Source of the DNA: Kitasatospora sp. NBC_00315
Lineage (GTDB): Bacteria > Actinomycetota > Actinomycetes > Streptomycetales > Streptomycetaceae
Direction of reading: 5' to 3'
Assembly: GCF_041435095.1 (NCBI RefSeq)
Contig: NZ_CP108025.1
Location: forward strand, 4,650,001 to 4,714,000
DNA: 64,000 bases
In this document: piece by piece, positions 53,512 through 62,122 of the stretch
Layout of the letters: every line of letters starts with the position of its first letter
Position numbering within the stretch: position 1 is the first letter of the stretch
Program-made: the position numbers and the translations under genes
Notes under the pieces: model-generated
Seen by the model: only the letters and a program-made list of their open reading frames with translations
Databases searched by the model: none
What the model was told of the DNA's origin: nothing

Positions 53512-54270
53512 ATGGCTGATACGACCTACCGACTGATCCTGCTCCGTCACGGCGAGAGCCAGTGGAACCAGAAGAACCTGTTCACGGGTTGGGTCGACGT
53601 CGACCTCAACGAGAAGGGCGAGAAGGAGGCCGCACGCGGTGGCGAGCTGCTCGCCGCCGAGGGCTACCTCCCGGACGTCCTGCACACCTCCCTGCTGCGC
53701 CGCGCCATCCGCACCTCGCAGATCGCGCTCGACAAGGCCGACCGGCACTGGATCCCGGTCAGCCGCAGCTGGCGGCTGAACGAGCGCCACTACGGCGCCC
53801 TGCAGGGCAAGGACAAGGCCCAGACCCTCGCCGAGTTCGGCGAGGAGCAGTTCCAGCTCTGGCGTCGTTCGTACGACACCCCGCCGCCGGTGCTGGCCGA
53901 CGACAACGAGTACTCACAGGCCGCCGACCCGCGGTACGGGGACATCCCGAGCGAGCTGCGTCCGGCCACCGAGTGCCTCAAGGACGTCGTCGAGCGGATG
54001 CTCCCGTACTGGTACGACGCGATCGTCCCGGACCTCGTGGCCGGCCGCACCGTGCTGGTCACCGCGCACGGCAACAGCCTGCGCGCGCTGGTCAAGCACC
54101 TCGACGGCATCTCGGACGAGGACATCGCGGGCCTGAACATCCCGACCGGCATCCCGCTGGTGTACGAGCTCGACGCCGACTTCAAGCCGGTCACCAAGGG
54201 TGGCCGCTACCTGGACGCCGACGCCGCCGCGGCCGCCATCGAGGCCGTCAAGAACCAGGGCAAGAAGTAA
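53512..54270 (+). CDS. gpmA: 2,3-bisphosphoglycerate-dependent phosphoglycerate mutase
   Basis: A 252-residue glycolytic enzyme that interconverts 3- and 2-phosphoglycerate. Catalytic His13 lies in [18 protein letters not shown], the second His in [11 protein letters not shown]. The substrate loop [14 protein letters not shown] and the lid [15 protein letters not shown] are complete. Start ATG 53512. Full length, no signal peptide. Stand-alone gene with its own terminator. It is part of the core chromosome next to mshA. Confidence 0.97.
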   Translation: MADTTYRLILLRHGESQWNQKNLFTGWVDVDLNEKGEKEAARGGELLAAEGYLPDVLHTSLLRRAIRTSQIALDKADRHWIPVSRSWRLNERHYGALQGKDKAQTLAEFGEEQFQLWRRSYDTPPPVLADDNEYSQAADPRYGDIPSELRPATECLKDVVERMLPYWYDAIVPDLVAGRTVLVTAHGNSLRALVKHLDGISDEDIAGLNIPTGIPLVYELDADFKPVTKGGRYLDADAAAAAIEAVKNQGKK

Positions 54271-54301
54271 CCGCCACCGCCCAGGCGTTCCGCAGGCCGA
54301 T

Positions 54302-54337
54302 CCGGCCCCGCCCCTCGACGAGGAGGGTCGGGGCCGG
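54302..54337 (+). terminator. gpmA terminator
   Basis: CCGGCCCCG and CGGGGCCGG pair, with further pairing of CCC/GGG inside the loop, 32 bases after the stop, followed by TTCCGTTG. Confidence 0.75.
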
Positions 54338-54418
54338 TTCCGTTGCCGGGCCGATGCGTCCTCACATCCGTTGTGCGGCAGTGCGGTTGCCCGCGCGCCG
54401 GGGTCGCGGGCCCGTTAA

Positions 54419-54462
54419 AATGGTTCAGACCATTGACGCCCGCACCCTTCGCCTTCTAGCGT
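54419..54462 (+). promoter_or_regulatory. LPMO promoter with a DasR-type (dre) site overlapping the -35 box
   Basis: AATGGTTCAGACCATT (54419-54434) fits the dre pattern TGGT-N4-ACCA and is palindromic at its ends. It overlaps -35 TTGACG (54433-54438). Then come 18 bases and -10 TAGCGT (54457-54462). Same arrangement as at the chitinase gene (28761). The other bases of the 306-base gap show no gene. Confidence 0.8.
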
Positions 54463-54576
54463 GGGGGCAGTTGCCTGGCGCAGACATGCCAATGACTGCC
54501 GTCGGCCGCTCCCCACAAGCGGCCCGTGTCCGTGGCCTGTGTCCGGCGTGTTCATCCACCCCCACGGAGGAGCACC

Positions 54577-55164
54577 ATGCGCAAGCGTCATGTTCTCGCC
54601 GCGGCCCTGGCCGCCGCCGCCGTCCCGCTGGGCCTCGCGTTCCCCGCCCAGTCGCACGGCTACATCTCCACCCCGCCCAGTCGCGCCGCACTGTGCGCGG
54701 CGGGGACGGTCGCCAACTGCGGTGACATCCAGTGGGAGCCGCAGAGCGTGGAGGGCCCCAAGGGCTTCCCGGCGCTCGGCCCCTCGGACGGCACCATCTG
54801 CGCGGGCGGCAACGCCCGGTTCGCCGAGCTGGACGACCCGCGCGGCGGCAACTGGCCCGCCACCAAGGTGACGGCCGGACAGAAGCTCACCTTCACCTGG
54901 AAGTTCACCGCGCGGCACGCCACCACGTCGTTCCGGTACTTCCTCACCAAGGCCGGTTACAACGCCGGCCAGCCCGTCACCAGGGCCTCGCTGGACACCA
55001 CGCCGTTCCTCACCGTCCCCTACAACGGGGCCCAGCCGCCGACCACGCTGAGCCACACCGCGACCCTCCCGACCGGGCGGACCGGGCACCAGGTGGTCGT
55101 CGCGGTGTGGGAGATCGCCGACACCGGCAACGCGTTCTACTCCTGCACCGACCTCACGTTCTGA
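54577..55164 (+). CDS. AA10 lytic polysaccharide monooxygenase (chitin-active type)
   Basis: A 195-residue secreted copper enzyme, ATG with GGAGGAG. Signal peptide MRKRHVLAAALAAAAVPLG, cleaved after residue 26 so that His27 becomes residue 1 (HGYISTPPSRAAL). The second histidine of the copper brace is in FTARHATTSFRYFL. The axial aromatic is in NAFYSCTDLTF. Four Cys form the usual disulfides. It cuts crystalline chitin oxidatively and so helps the GH18 chitinase. No carbohydrate-binding domain is attached. A dre-type operator precedes it, so it probably belongs to the DasR regulon. Confidence 0.95.
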   Translation: MRKRHVLAAALAAAAVPLGLAFPAQSHGYISTPPSRAALCAAGTVANCGDIQWEPQSVEGPKGFPALGPSDGTICAGGNARFAELDDPRGGNWPATKVTAGQKLTFTWKFTARHATTSFRYFLTKAGYNAGQPVTRASLDTTPFLTVPYNGAQPPTTLSHTATLPTGRTGHQVVVAVWEIADTGNAFYSCTDLTF

Positions 55165-55225
55165 ACGCCGAACCCGTTCTGAACCCCGAACCCGTCCCGG
55201 CCGCGTCCTGAGCCGGCCGGGACGG

Positions 55226-55282
55226 ACCGTCGGCCGACCGGGTGCCACCGCTTCGAGCGGGAGCACCCGGCCGGCCGACGGT
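55226..55282 (+). terminator. Terminator of the LPMO gene
   Basis: Two 20-base arms (ACCGTCGGCC... and ...GGCCGACGGT) pair with one mismatch around a 17-base loop, followed by CTTTTCGG. Clear Rho-independent terminator. Confidence 0.88.
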
Positions 55283-55344
55283 CTTTTCGGGCGGCTCAGG
55301 ACGCGGCCGGGACGGGTTCGGCCGACCCGGCCGCGAACGCCGCT

Positions 55345-55524
55345 TCAGTGACCGCCGCAGCAGCCTCCGGCGACGCCGCCGCACTGGCACGGCGCGCCGT
55401 TCTGGCAGCCGCAGCCGCACCCCGGACCGCACCCGCAGCCGGCGGCGAGGACGGGCAGCGACTTCGGGGCGGGGGATTCGGTCGACCTGGCCGGTGACGC
55501 GGGCCGGGTGGGGGTTGCCTTCAT
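55345..55524 (-). CDS. Cys-rich mini-protein, metallothionein-like
   Basis: A 59-residue protein from ATG 55524, with AGGAGGG 9 bases upstream. Residues 1-28 are polar (MKATPTRPASPARSTESPAP). Residues 29-59 contain nine Cys in the pattern CxCxxxCxCxC...CxC...CC and end in GGH. No signal peptide or membrane segment. The composition is that of a metal-thiolate peptide such as a metallothionein. It does not match the known cyanobacterial or mycobacterial families I can recall. It lies between the LPMO terminator and phoU. A good ribosome site and the Cys order support a real gene. Confidence 0.7.
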   Translation of the reverse strand: MKATPTRPASPARSTESPAPKSLPVLAAGCGCGPGCGCGCQNGAPCQCGGVAGGCCGGH

Positions 55525-55683
55525 GGCGCTGGACCCTCCTCGTGACGGGCACACCTCGGTGCCTTGCACCTTGAGTGAAGCGTCGCACCGAAGGAGCGTC
55601 AACGGGCGCGAAGGTGTGGGGAGCCCGGGGCACCGTGCGCCCCCACCACCCGGTTCAGAGGTTTGGACCGCGTCCGGCCGGCA

Positions 55684-55728
55684 GGCCCCTCATGCGAAGG
55701 CCCCTCATGCGGAGGCCCCTTATTCGGC
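55684..55728. repeat. Three 15-base units at the end of phoU
   Basis: GGCCCCTCATGCGRA occurs at 55684 and 55699 and in altered form at 55714, which covers the phoU stop (55720). Confidence 0.85.
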
Positions 55729-56400
55729 GGCCGCGCCCTCGGTGGAGGCGATGAACTCCTCCACGTGCTCGCCGGTCACCAGATAGACGACCCGCTTGGC
55801 CACCGAGACCGCGTGGTCGGCGAAGCGCTCGTAGTACCGGCCGACCAGCGTGACGTCCACGCCCGTCTCGATCCCGTGCTGCCAGCGGTCGTCGATCAGG
55901 TGGGTGAACAGTTCGCGGTGCAGGGCGTCGATCGCGTCGTCGTCCCGCTCCAGCTCCAGTGCCGCGTCCACGTCCTTGGTCGCGATCACCAGGCCGGCCT
56001 TGGCCACCAGGCGCTGGGCGAGCTGCCCCATCTCCAGCACGATCGGGTGCAGGTCGATCGGGACGGCCGACTGCGGGTAGCGCAGCCGGGCGACCTTGGC
56101 CACGTGCCGGGCCAGATCGCCGCAGCGCTCCAGGTCGGCGCTCATCCGCAGTGAGGTGACCACGATCCGCAGGTCGGTGGCGACCGGCTGCTGGCGGGCG
56201 AGCAGGTCGATCGCCCGGTTCTCCAGTTCGTGGTGGAGGGCGTTGACCTTCTCGTCCGCCGCGATGACGCTCTCGGCCAGGACGAGGTCCGCGTCGAGCA
56301 GCGCGGTGGTGGCCCGGCCCATCGCGGAGCCGACCAGCCGGGCCATCTCGACCAGGCTGTCGCCGATCGAGTCGAGTTCCTCGTGGTACGCGTCGCGCAT
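55720..56400 (-). CDS. phoU: Phosphate transport regulator PhoU
   Basis: A 226-residue protein with two three-helix PhoU units, ATG with GAGGAGAG. Metal-binding E/D-x-x-x-D motifs lie in EVKVNALHHELENRAIDLL-like helices (ADEKVNALHHELE) and in SADLERCGDLARHVAKVA and RYYERFADHAVSVAKRV. PhoU links the Pst phosphate transporter with the PhoR kinase and keeps the regulon off when phosphate is plentiful. It is divergent from phoR-phoP, with a PHO box in the shared gap. Confidence 0.96.
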   Translation of the reverse strand: MRDAYHEELDSIGDSLVEMARLVGSAMGRATTALLDADLVLAESVIAADEKVNALHHELENRAIDLLARQQPVATDLRIVVTSLRMSADLERCGDLARHVAKVARLRYPQSAVPIDLHPIVLEMGQLAQRLVAKAGLVIATKDVDAALELERDDDAIDALHRELFTHLIDDRWQHGIETGVDVTLVGRYYERFADHAVSVAKRVVYLVTGEHVEEFIASTEGAAAE

Positions 56401-56597
56401 GCTCTCTCCTCAGAAGCTGTGTCGGTGGCGGTGCCGACCGGTCGCCCCGGGGTCCGTGAACCGGCGGGGCGGCCGCTGCTGGTGCGCGCATCGTACGCGC
56501 GTACCAGGGACGGCCGGCGGCTCTCCCGCCGTCGCCGTCCCGTCCCACACGGGCCGCGCCACCCAGACTGGTCCGTCCGGGCGACCACGCACGACCC

Positions 56598-56630
56598 CCG
56601 CGGTGAACCGGCAGCTACTTGAAGGTGAAT
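56598..56630. promoter_or_regulatory. PHO box between phoU and phoRP
   Basis: On the minus strand, 11-base units ATTCACCTTCA, a weaker middle unit, and GTTCACCGCGG follow each other, giving TTCACC at exactly 22-base spacing. This is the PhoP direct-repeat pattern of Streptomyces. It lies in the 303-base gap and can serve both divergent operons. Confidence 0.75.
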
Positions 56631-56703
56631 TCTCGGCAACGTACGGCCGATCCCTTGATCCGACCCCGGGGGAGCTCGCTCGGGATGCGCTTACGCTGGC
56701 CCC

Positions 56704-57987
56704 ATGGACGTGAATGTGGCCGCCGCCGCAGCCTGCGCCATAGCCGGGCTCGGCGTCGGTCTCACGGCCGCCATCGCCTTTCGATGGAGCGAGCGCGAAC
56801 AGGCCAGGGACAGGCGCGGCAGCGGCGGGAAGAACGCGGGTACCGGGACGGGTGCCCAGGAATCGCCGCTGCCCCCCGGGGTGGACACGGTGCTCTCGGT
56901 GCTGCGCTCCTGCGCGATCGTGCTCGGCGACGGCGACGAGGTGGTGAAGGCCAGCTCCGCCGCCTATGCGATGGGCCTGGTCAGGGGTGGTGCGATGGCC
57001 ATCGACCAGATGCTGGCGTTGGCCCGGGCGACCCGCCGCGACGGCGAGATCCGCCAGGCCGAGCTCGAACTGCCCCGGCCGGGGGTGGCCCGGGCGATCG
57101 ATCCGCTGGCGGTCTCCGTCCGGGTGGCGCCGTTGGGCTCGCGCCTGGTGCTCGTCCTGGTGGAGGACCTCACCGAGCGACGCCGGGTGGAGGCGGTCCG
57201 CCGGGACTTCGTCGCGAACGTCAGCCACGAACTCAAGACGCCGGTCGGCGCGCTGTCGCTGCTCTCCGAGGCCGTCGCCGACGCGTCCGACGACCCGGAG
57301 GCCGTCCAGCGGTTCGCCGGGCGGATGCAGATCGAGGCCACCAGGCTGGCCAGCCTGGTGCAGGAGATCATCGACCTCTCCCGGGTCCAGGACGACCGCC
57401 TGATGGTCGACCCCGAGCCGGTCGCGGTGGACGAACTGATCGCGGAGGCGATCGACCGCTGCCGCCAGCAGGCGGCGGCCAAGCAGATCCACATCGCGGC
57501 CGGCGGCATCGCGGGCCTCTATCTGCACGGCAACCGCGGCCAGCTGGCCGCCGCGCTCGGAAATCTGGTCGAGAACGCGGTCAACTACAGCCCGCCCCGT
57601 ACCCGGGTGGCCATCGCGACCCGCCGCATCTCCAGCGCCGCCGCGCTCGGCGAGGCGGACGGCGAACTGATCGAGATCTCGGTGACCGACCAGGGCATCG
57701 GCATCTCCGAGAAGGACCGCGAGCGGGTCTTCGAACGCTTCTACCGGGTGGACCCGGCCCGCTCCCGACTGACCGGTGGCACGGGCCTCGGCCTCTCCAT
57801 CGTCAAGCACGTGGCCGCCTCGCACGGCGGCAACGTCTCGGTCTGGAGCATCGAGGGCCAGGGCTCCACCTTCACCGTACGACTGCCCGCCGGGCAGGCC
57901 CCCACGGACGAGCCGCTCGCCGGCACGACGTCCGCCCAGTCCCTGTCAACCACATCTCCCCAGCTTGCCCCGGAGGCCCGAAAGTGA
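56704..57987 (+). CDS. phoR: Phosphate-sensing histidine kinase PhoR
   Basis: A 427-residue sensor kinase. One N-terminal membrane helix (VAAAAACAIAGLGVGLTAAI), then a PAS-like region. H box FVANVSHELKTPVGAL carries the phospho-His, followed by the N box NLVENAVNYSP, G1 DQGIGI, F box and G2 GGTGLGLSIVKH. It phosphorylates PhoP when phosphate is scarce. ATG start. It overlaps phoP by 4 bases (GTGA), so the pair is co-translated. SenX3 is the mycobacterial counterpart of this pair. Confidence 0.95.
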   Translation: MDVNVAAAAACAIAGLGVGLTAAIAFRWSEREQARDRRGSGGKNAGTGTGAQESPLPPGVDTVLSVLRSCAIVLGDGDEVVKASSAAYAMGLVRGGAMAIDQMLALARATRRDGEIRQAELELPRPGVARAIDPLAVSVRVAPLGSRLVLVLVEDLTERRRVEAVRRDFVANVSHELKTPVGALSLLSEAVADASDDPEAVQRFAGRMQIEATRLASLVQEIIDLSRVQDDRLMVDPEPVAVDELIAEAIDRCRQQAAAKQIHIAAGGIAGLYLHGNRGQLAAALGNLVENAVNYSPPRTRVAIATRRISSAAALGEADGELIEISVTDQGIGISEKDRERVFERFYRVDPARSRLTGGTGLGLSIVKHVAASHGGNVSVWSIEGQGSTFTVRLPAGQAPTDEPLAGTTSAQSLSTTSPQLAPEARK

Positions 57988-58679
57988 CCCGAGTACTGGT
58001 GGTCGAGGACGAGGAGTCGTTCAGCGACGCCCTCTCGTACATGCTCCGCAAGGAGGGCTTCGAGGTGGCCATCGCCGCCACCGGCCCGGACGCCCTGGAG
58101 CAGTTCGAACGCAACGGCGCCGACCTCGTGCTGCTCGACCTGATGCTCCCGGGCCTGCCCGGCACCGAGGTCTGCCGCCAGCTGCGGGTGCGTTCCAACG
58201 TGCCGGTGATCATGGTGACGGCCAAGGACAGCGAGATCGACAAGGTCGTCGGCCTCGAGATAGGGGCCGACGACTACGTCACCAAGCCCTACTCCACCCG
58301 CGAGCTGGTCGCCCGGATCCGCGCGGTGCTCCGCCGCCGCGGCGAGGACGGGGGCCAGGGCGTGGACGGTGGCGGCCCCGGCGCGCTGGAGGCCGGCCCG
58401 GTCCGGATGGACGTGGACCGCCACGTGGTGACGGTGGACGGCGCGAAGGTCGACCTGCCGCTCAAGGAGTTCGACCTGCTGGAGATGCTGCTGCGCAACG
58501 CGGGCCGGGTGCTGACCCGGATGCAGCTGATCGACCGGGTCTGGGGCGCGGACTACGTCGGCGACACCAAGACGCTGGACGTGCACGTCAAGCGGCTCCG
58601 GGCCAAGATCGAGCCCGACCCGGGCGCGCCGCGCTACCTGGTCACGGTGCGCGGCCTGGGCTACAAGTTCGAGCCGTAG
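57984..58679 (+). CDS. phoP: Phosphate response regulator PhoP
   Basis: A 231-residue OmpR/PhoB-type regulator, GTG overlapping the phoR stop. Receiver: VLVVEDEESFSDALSYM, phospho-acceptor in LVLLDLMLPG, Lys in YVTKPYS. The winged helix (FDLLEMLLRNAGRVLTRMQL, TLDVHVKRLRAKIE, VRGLGYKFEP) binds PHO boxes. Close to the Streptomyces PhoP sequence throughout. PhoP controls phosphate uptake genes and, in Streptomyces, represses antibiotic genes. RegX3 is the mycobacterial name. Confidence 0.96.
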   Translation: MTRVLVVEDEESFSDALSYMLRKEGFEVAIAATGPDALEQFERNGADLVLLDLMLPGLPGTEVCRQLRVRSNVPVIMVTAKDSEIDKVVGLEIGADDYVTKPYSTRELVARIRAVLRRRGEDGGQGVDGGGPGALEAGPVRMDVDRHVVTVDGAKVDLPLKEFDLLEMLLRNAGRVLTRMQLIDRVWGADYVGDTKTLDVHVKRLRAKIEPDPGAPRYLVTVRGLGYKFEP

Positions 58680-58724
58680 ACCGCCCCGGAGGTCTTGGCC
58701 GCGCGAGCCGGGACGTCCTGCGGA

Positions 58725-58764
58725 CACGAGGAGGGGCCCTCCCGCCGGGAGGCCCCTCCTCGTG
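58725..58764. terminator. Bidirectional terminator after phoP
   Basis: Stem of 18 base pairs (CACGAGGAGGGGCC...CCCCTCCTCGTG) with one bulged C and a 3-base loop, between convergent phoP and lipoprotein genes. Confidence 0.88.
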
Positions 58765-58800
58765 CGCCCGTGCGTGGCGCTCGTGCGCTGCCGGGACCGG

Positions 58801-59478
58801 TCAGTGCCCCGCGGCCAGCGGGCTGCCGGAGGCGCTGGGCGAGCCGGTGGCCGCGGCGCCCGCCGTGGCGGGCGTCGTCGCGGTCGGCGAGACGCCGGCC
58901 GCAGGCGAGGCGGTGGCGGAGGACGCGGCGGCGGAGGGGGACACCGAGGCCGTGGGCGCCGCGGCGGGCTGCGGACCGTAGCCCTTGTAGTAGCCGAGGT
59001 TCGGGTACACGGCCGCCTGGGTCTCCACGGTGCCGGCCTCGGTGAAGCCGAACGCCGTCGGGGCGAAGCCGCCGACCTGCAGGGTGGCGGAGGCGACGTG
59101 GGCGGAGGGCGCACCCTCCGCGCCGATCAGCAGGGCGCCGCCGGCCGGGATGACGACCTGGCCCAGGCTCGCGCCGGCCGGGTCGGTGAAGGTCGCCGCG
59201 CCGCCGGCCACGGTGATGGACTTGAGCGTCGCCGGGGCGGAGCCGGTGTTGCTGATGTTGACCGTGACGTTGGCGGGGCCGGTGTGCTGGCCCGAGGACT
59301 CGTCGCCGGTGACGACCACGATGTTGTTCAGCGTGAGGGTGTCGCCGAGGGACACCGAGGCGTTGTCCGGCTTCACCTCGAGCGTTTCGGCGTTGTTCCC
59401 GGTCGCACAGGCGGACAACGAGGCGATGGCGAGGGCGGCGACGGCGGCGAGGCTGCCGCGTCGAAGGCTGCGGCTCAC
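58801..59478 (-). CDS. Putative lipoprotein with C-terminal Ala/Ser/Thr-rich stalk
   Basis: A 225-residue protein, GTG 59478 with AAGGAG upstream. Signal peptide [20 protein letters not shown] followed by the lipobox LSAC, so Cys is lipidated. The mature domain (about 110 residues) is beta-rich: [38 protein letters not shown]. It resembles a DUF461-like or copper-chaperone-like immunoglobulin-type fold, which I cannot confirm. The last 50 residues are Pro/Ala/Ser/Thr-rich. Convergent with phoP. Confidence 0.78.
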   Translation of the reverse strand: MSRSLRRGSLAAVAALAIASLSACATGNNAETLEVKPDNASVSLGDTLTLNNIVVVTGDESSGQHTGPANVTVNISNTGSAPATLKSITVAGGAATFTDPAGASLGQVVIPAGGALLIGAEGAPSAHVASATLQVGGFAPTAFGFTEAGTVETQAAVYPNLGYYKGYGPQPAAAPTASVSPSAAASSATASPAAGVSPTATTPATAGAAATGSPSASGSPLAAGH

Positions 59479-59549
59479 GGCGGCGGCTTCTCCTTGGTCA
59501 CGTTTCGGATGGTCAGAGCCCAGGTTACCGACCGTTGTTATCCGCCCAT

Positions 59550-59566
59550 CACGGGGTGGCCCCGTG
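59550..59566. other. Short perfect hairpin upstream of the lipoprotein gene
   Basis: CACGGGG-TGG-CCCCGTG, 72 bases before the start codon of the minus-strand gene. May be an operator or leader hairpin. Confidence 0.4.
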
Positions 59567-59694
59567 TCGCGGACCGAGTGCGCGGGGGACACCGGACCGG
59601 GAGCGCGGCCGGCCCGGCCGGGGCGGACGGTCCGCGCGCCCGGCCCGCCGGCTCCTCGTGCCGCCGCGTACCCGCGCGCCACGCCGGGCCGCCC

Positions 59695-59750
59695 GACGTC
59701 CACGAAATGTCCACAGGAACGCGCACGCACCGCCCAGGGACGTCCACGAA
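59695..59750. repeat. Two copies of GACGTCCACGAA
   Basis: Exact 12-base direct repeats, 44 bases apart start to start, in the lipoprotein-carD gap. A related GTGGACGTCGG occurs at 59881 in inverted form. Confidence 0.75.
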
Positions 59751-59994
59751 CCTCCGTGGGCCCGGGGAGGGACGGTGTCACCGCCCGGGACCAAGATCGG
59801 ATCACGATCGGGAAACGGCGCGATAAATGCCGAAAACCCAAGATCCAATCATGGTTTCGTGAGTGTTGCATCAGGTTTCCGTGGACGTCGGAACCGCCTC
59901 CGACCTGCGGGAAGCCGTCCCCGAACGGCGGTCGCAGCACGTCATGGGGGTGCTTGTCAAGCCCCGAGACCGGCCCTGACCTGCGAAAACGCCC

Positions 59995-60023
59995 TTCGGG
60001 TGCGCCGAAAAGCGTGTTATTCT
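59995..60023 (+). promoter_or_regulatory. Candidate carD promoter
   Basis: TTCGGG (59995-60000), 17 bases, TATTCT (60018-60023). The -10 box is good, the -35 weak. Transcription would start about 20 bases before the carD ATG, with a GGAAGGGG ribosome site in the leader. Confidence 0.45.
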
Positions 60024-60050
60024 GGAAAGCCACGGAAGGGGTCCTGTCAC

Positions 60051-60533
60051 ATGACGTTCAAGGTTGGCGACACGGTGGTCTACCCCCATCACGGGGCTGC
60101 GCTGATCGAGGCCATTGAAATTCGCCAGATCAAGGGTGTGGACAAGACCTACCTGGTGCTGAAGGTGCAGCAGGGTGACCTGACGCTGCGCGTGCCCGCC
60201 GAGAACGCTGAGTTCGTCGGTGTGCGCGATGTGGTCGGCCAGGAGGGTCTGGACCGGGTCTTCGAGGTGCTTCGCGCACCGTACACCGAAGAGCCGACCA
60301 ACTGGTCCCGCCGCTACAAGGCGAACCTCGAAAAGCTTGCTTCGGGTGACGTTATCAAGGTCGCCGAGGTTGTGCGCGACCTCTGGCGTCGCGAGCGCGA
60401 ACGCGGTCTGTCCGCGGGCGAGAAGCGGATGCTCGCCAAGGCGCGCCAGATCCTGGTCAGCGAGCTCGCGCTGGCCGAGAACACCAACGAGGACAAGGCG
60501 GAAACGCTGCTCGACGAGGTGCTCGCCTCGTAG
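60051..60533 (+). CDS. carD: CarD-family RNA polymerase-binding regulator
   Basis: A 160-residue protein, ATG with GGAAGGGG. N-terminal Tudor-like RNA polymerase-interaction domain ([20 protein letters not shown]). C-terminal helical DNA-binding domain with the conserved Trp in [21 protein letters not shown], which wedges at the upstream edge of the transcription bubble, and [20 protein letters not shown]. CarD stabilises open complexes at housekeeping promoters and is essential in mycobacteria. It is first in the carD-ispD-ispF row. Confidence 0.97.
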   Translation: MTFKVGDTVVYPHHGAALIEAIEIRQIKGVDKTYLVLKVQQGDLTLRVPAENAEFVGVRDVVGQEGLDRVFEVLRAPYTEEPTNWSRRYKANLEKLASGDVIKVAEVVRDLWRRERERGLSAGEKRMLAKARQILVSELALAENTNEDKAETLLDEVLAS

Positions 60534-60694
60534 TTCCGCGCTCCACGCTCACAGCGCCCGATGCCGGCGCGCCGCTGCGGAAGCCCATGCTTCCGAGGTG
60601 GTGCAGTGGCACTTCGGGCGCTGAGGCGTGTCCGGAAGGGGTCGCGTCCGTCGTGCACGCCATGGCCATACCCACTTCGCCGAAGGAGTGAAAC

Positions 60695-61447
60695 CTGAAC
60701 GCCGCAGGAGCAGTCGCAGCAGCAGTGGTGCCCGCCGCGGGACGCGGGGAGCGGCTGGGGCCCGGCGCCCCGAAAGCCCTGCGAGAGCTGGGCGGGGTGC
60801 CGTTGCTGGTCCATGCCGTCCGGGCGCTCGCGCGCAGCCGGTCGGTCGGGCTGGTGGTGGTGGCAGCGCCGCCGGACGGCGTGGCCGAGGTCGTCTCCCT
60901 GCTCGCCGGCCACGGCCTGGACCGCACGGACGTCCGGGTGGTGGCCGGCGGGGCGACCCGCCAGGAGTCGGTGCGGCTGGGGCTGGCCGCCGTCCCGGTC
61001 GGGGTCGAGGTCGTGCTGGTGCACGACGCCGCCCGTCCGCTGGTACCGGTGGAGGTGGTGGACGCGGTGACGGCGGCCGTCCGGGCCGGGGCCGAGGCCG
61101 TGGTGCCCGCGGTGCCACTGGCCGACACCGTCAAGCGGGTGGAGCCGCAGCCGGGGGGCGGGCCGGAGCCGGTGCTCGACACGCCCGACCGCGCCACGCT
61201 TCGCGCGGTGCAGACCCCGCAGGGGTTCCGTCGGGACGTGCTCCAGGAGGTGCACGCCAAATCGCTGGCCGAGGAGGCCGAGGGCGGCCTGCCGCCGGTG
61301 ACCGACGACGCCGGCCTGGTCGAGCGCTACGGCGGCCGGGTGGTCGTGGTGCCCGGCCACGAGGAGGCGTTCAAGGTGACCCGTCCGCTGGACCTCGTGC
61401 TCGCCGAGGCCGTACTCGCCCGGCGGAGGGCCTCCGATGGCTTCTGA
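60695..61447 (+). CDS. ispD: 2-C-methyl-D-erythritol 4-phosphate cytidylyltransferase IspD
   Basis: A 250-residue enzyme of the MEP isoprenoid pathway; couples MEP to CTP. Nucleotide loop [19 protein letters not shown], then [19 protein letters not shown] and VTDDAGLVE. The start is uncertain. A CTG at 60695 lies 6 bases after AAGGAG (60683-60688) and gives the usual N-terminus of about eight residues before AVVPAAG. The next GTG (60725) would lack a ribosome site and truncate the first strand. No ATG or GTG lies in frame between the stop at 60689 and 60725. It overlaps ispF by 11 bases. Confidence 0.93.
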   Translation: MNAAGAVAAAVVPAAGRGERLGPGAPKALRELGGVPLLVHAVRALARSRSVGLVVVAAPPDGVAEVVSLLAGHGLDRTDVRVVAGGATRQESVRLGLAAVPVGVEVVLVHDAARPLVPVEVVDAVTAAVRAGAEAVVPAVPLADTVKRVEPQPGGGPEPVLDTPDRATLRAVQTPQGFRRDVLQEVHAKSLAEEAEGGLPPVTDDAGLVERYGGRVVVVPGHEEAFKVTRPLDLVLAEAVLARRRASDGF

Positions 61448-62015
61448 GTCGCACGGCGCGCCGGAGGCCCCCGGCGTTCAGGCCGTACCGAAGGCCGCCG
61501 AGCCGCGTGGCGCATCGCGACCGGTGATTCCCCGGGTCGGCATCGGCACCGACGTGCACGCCTTCGAGGCGGGCCGCCCGCTGCGGGTGGCCGGTCTGGA
61601 CTGGCCGGACGCCGGGGACGGCCTGGCCGGGCACTCGGACGCGGACGTCGCCGCGCACGCGGCCTGCGACGCGCTGTTCTCGGCCGCCGGGATCGGCGAC
61701 CTGGGCGCGCACTTCGGCACCGACCGGCCCGAGTGGTCCGGGGCGTCCGGGGTGAAGCTGCTCGGCGAGGCCGCCAGGCTGGTCCGGGCGGCCGGTTTCG
61801 AGATCGGCAACGTGTCGGTCCAGGTGATCGGCGTCCGCCCGAAGATCGGCAAGCGCCGCACCGAGGCCCAGGAGGTGCTGTCGGCGGCCGTCGGCGCGCC
61901 GGTCTCGGTGTCCGGGACGACGACCGACGGTCTCGGGCTGACCGGTCGGGCCGAGGGGCTCGCTGCGCTCGCCACGGCGCTGGTGTACGAGACGGACGCG
62001 GCCGTCGGGGAATGA
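61437..62015 (+). CDS. ispF: 2-C-methyl-D-erythritol 2,4-cyclodiphosphate synthase IspF
   Basis: A 192-residue enzyme, trimeric, forming MEcPP. The metal-binding motif [10 protein letters not shown] (Asp and His) and the third ligand His in [12 protein letters not shown] are intact. [12 protein letters not shown] and [14 protein letters not shown] complete the active site. The first 30 residues are a Pro/Ala-rich extension. It starts inside the end of ispD (11-base overlap), so IspD and IspF are translationally coupled in the pathway order. Confidence 0.96.
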   Translation: MASESHGAPEAPGVQAVPKAAEPRGASRPVIPRVGIGTDVHAFEAGRPLRVAGLDWPDAGDGLAGHSDADVAAHAACDALFSAAGIGDLGAHFGTDRPEWSGASGVKLLGEAARLVRAAGFEIGNVSVQVIGVRPKIGKRRTEAQEVLSAAVGAPVSVSGTTTDGLGLTGRAEGLAALATALVYETDAAVGE

Positions 62016-62122
62016 GCCGCGGCTGACGCGTGTTCAGCGGTGGAGACAGGGAGCGGGTCTCTACCGTTGACACGGTCCGTCAACCCTCGACCCCGCTGTC
62101 GAGCGAACGAGAAGAGGTCCCC

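Larger units (their letters stand above)
59479..60050. other. 572-base gap between lipoprotein and carD genes
   Basis: Contains a small hairpin (59550-59566, CACGGGG and CCCCGTG), two copies of GACGTCCACGAA (59695-59706, 59739-59750) and the carD promoter. AT-richer bases lie at 59790-59870. No credible gene is seen. Confidence 0.6.
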
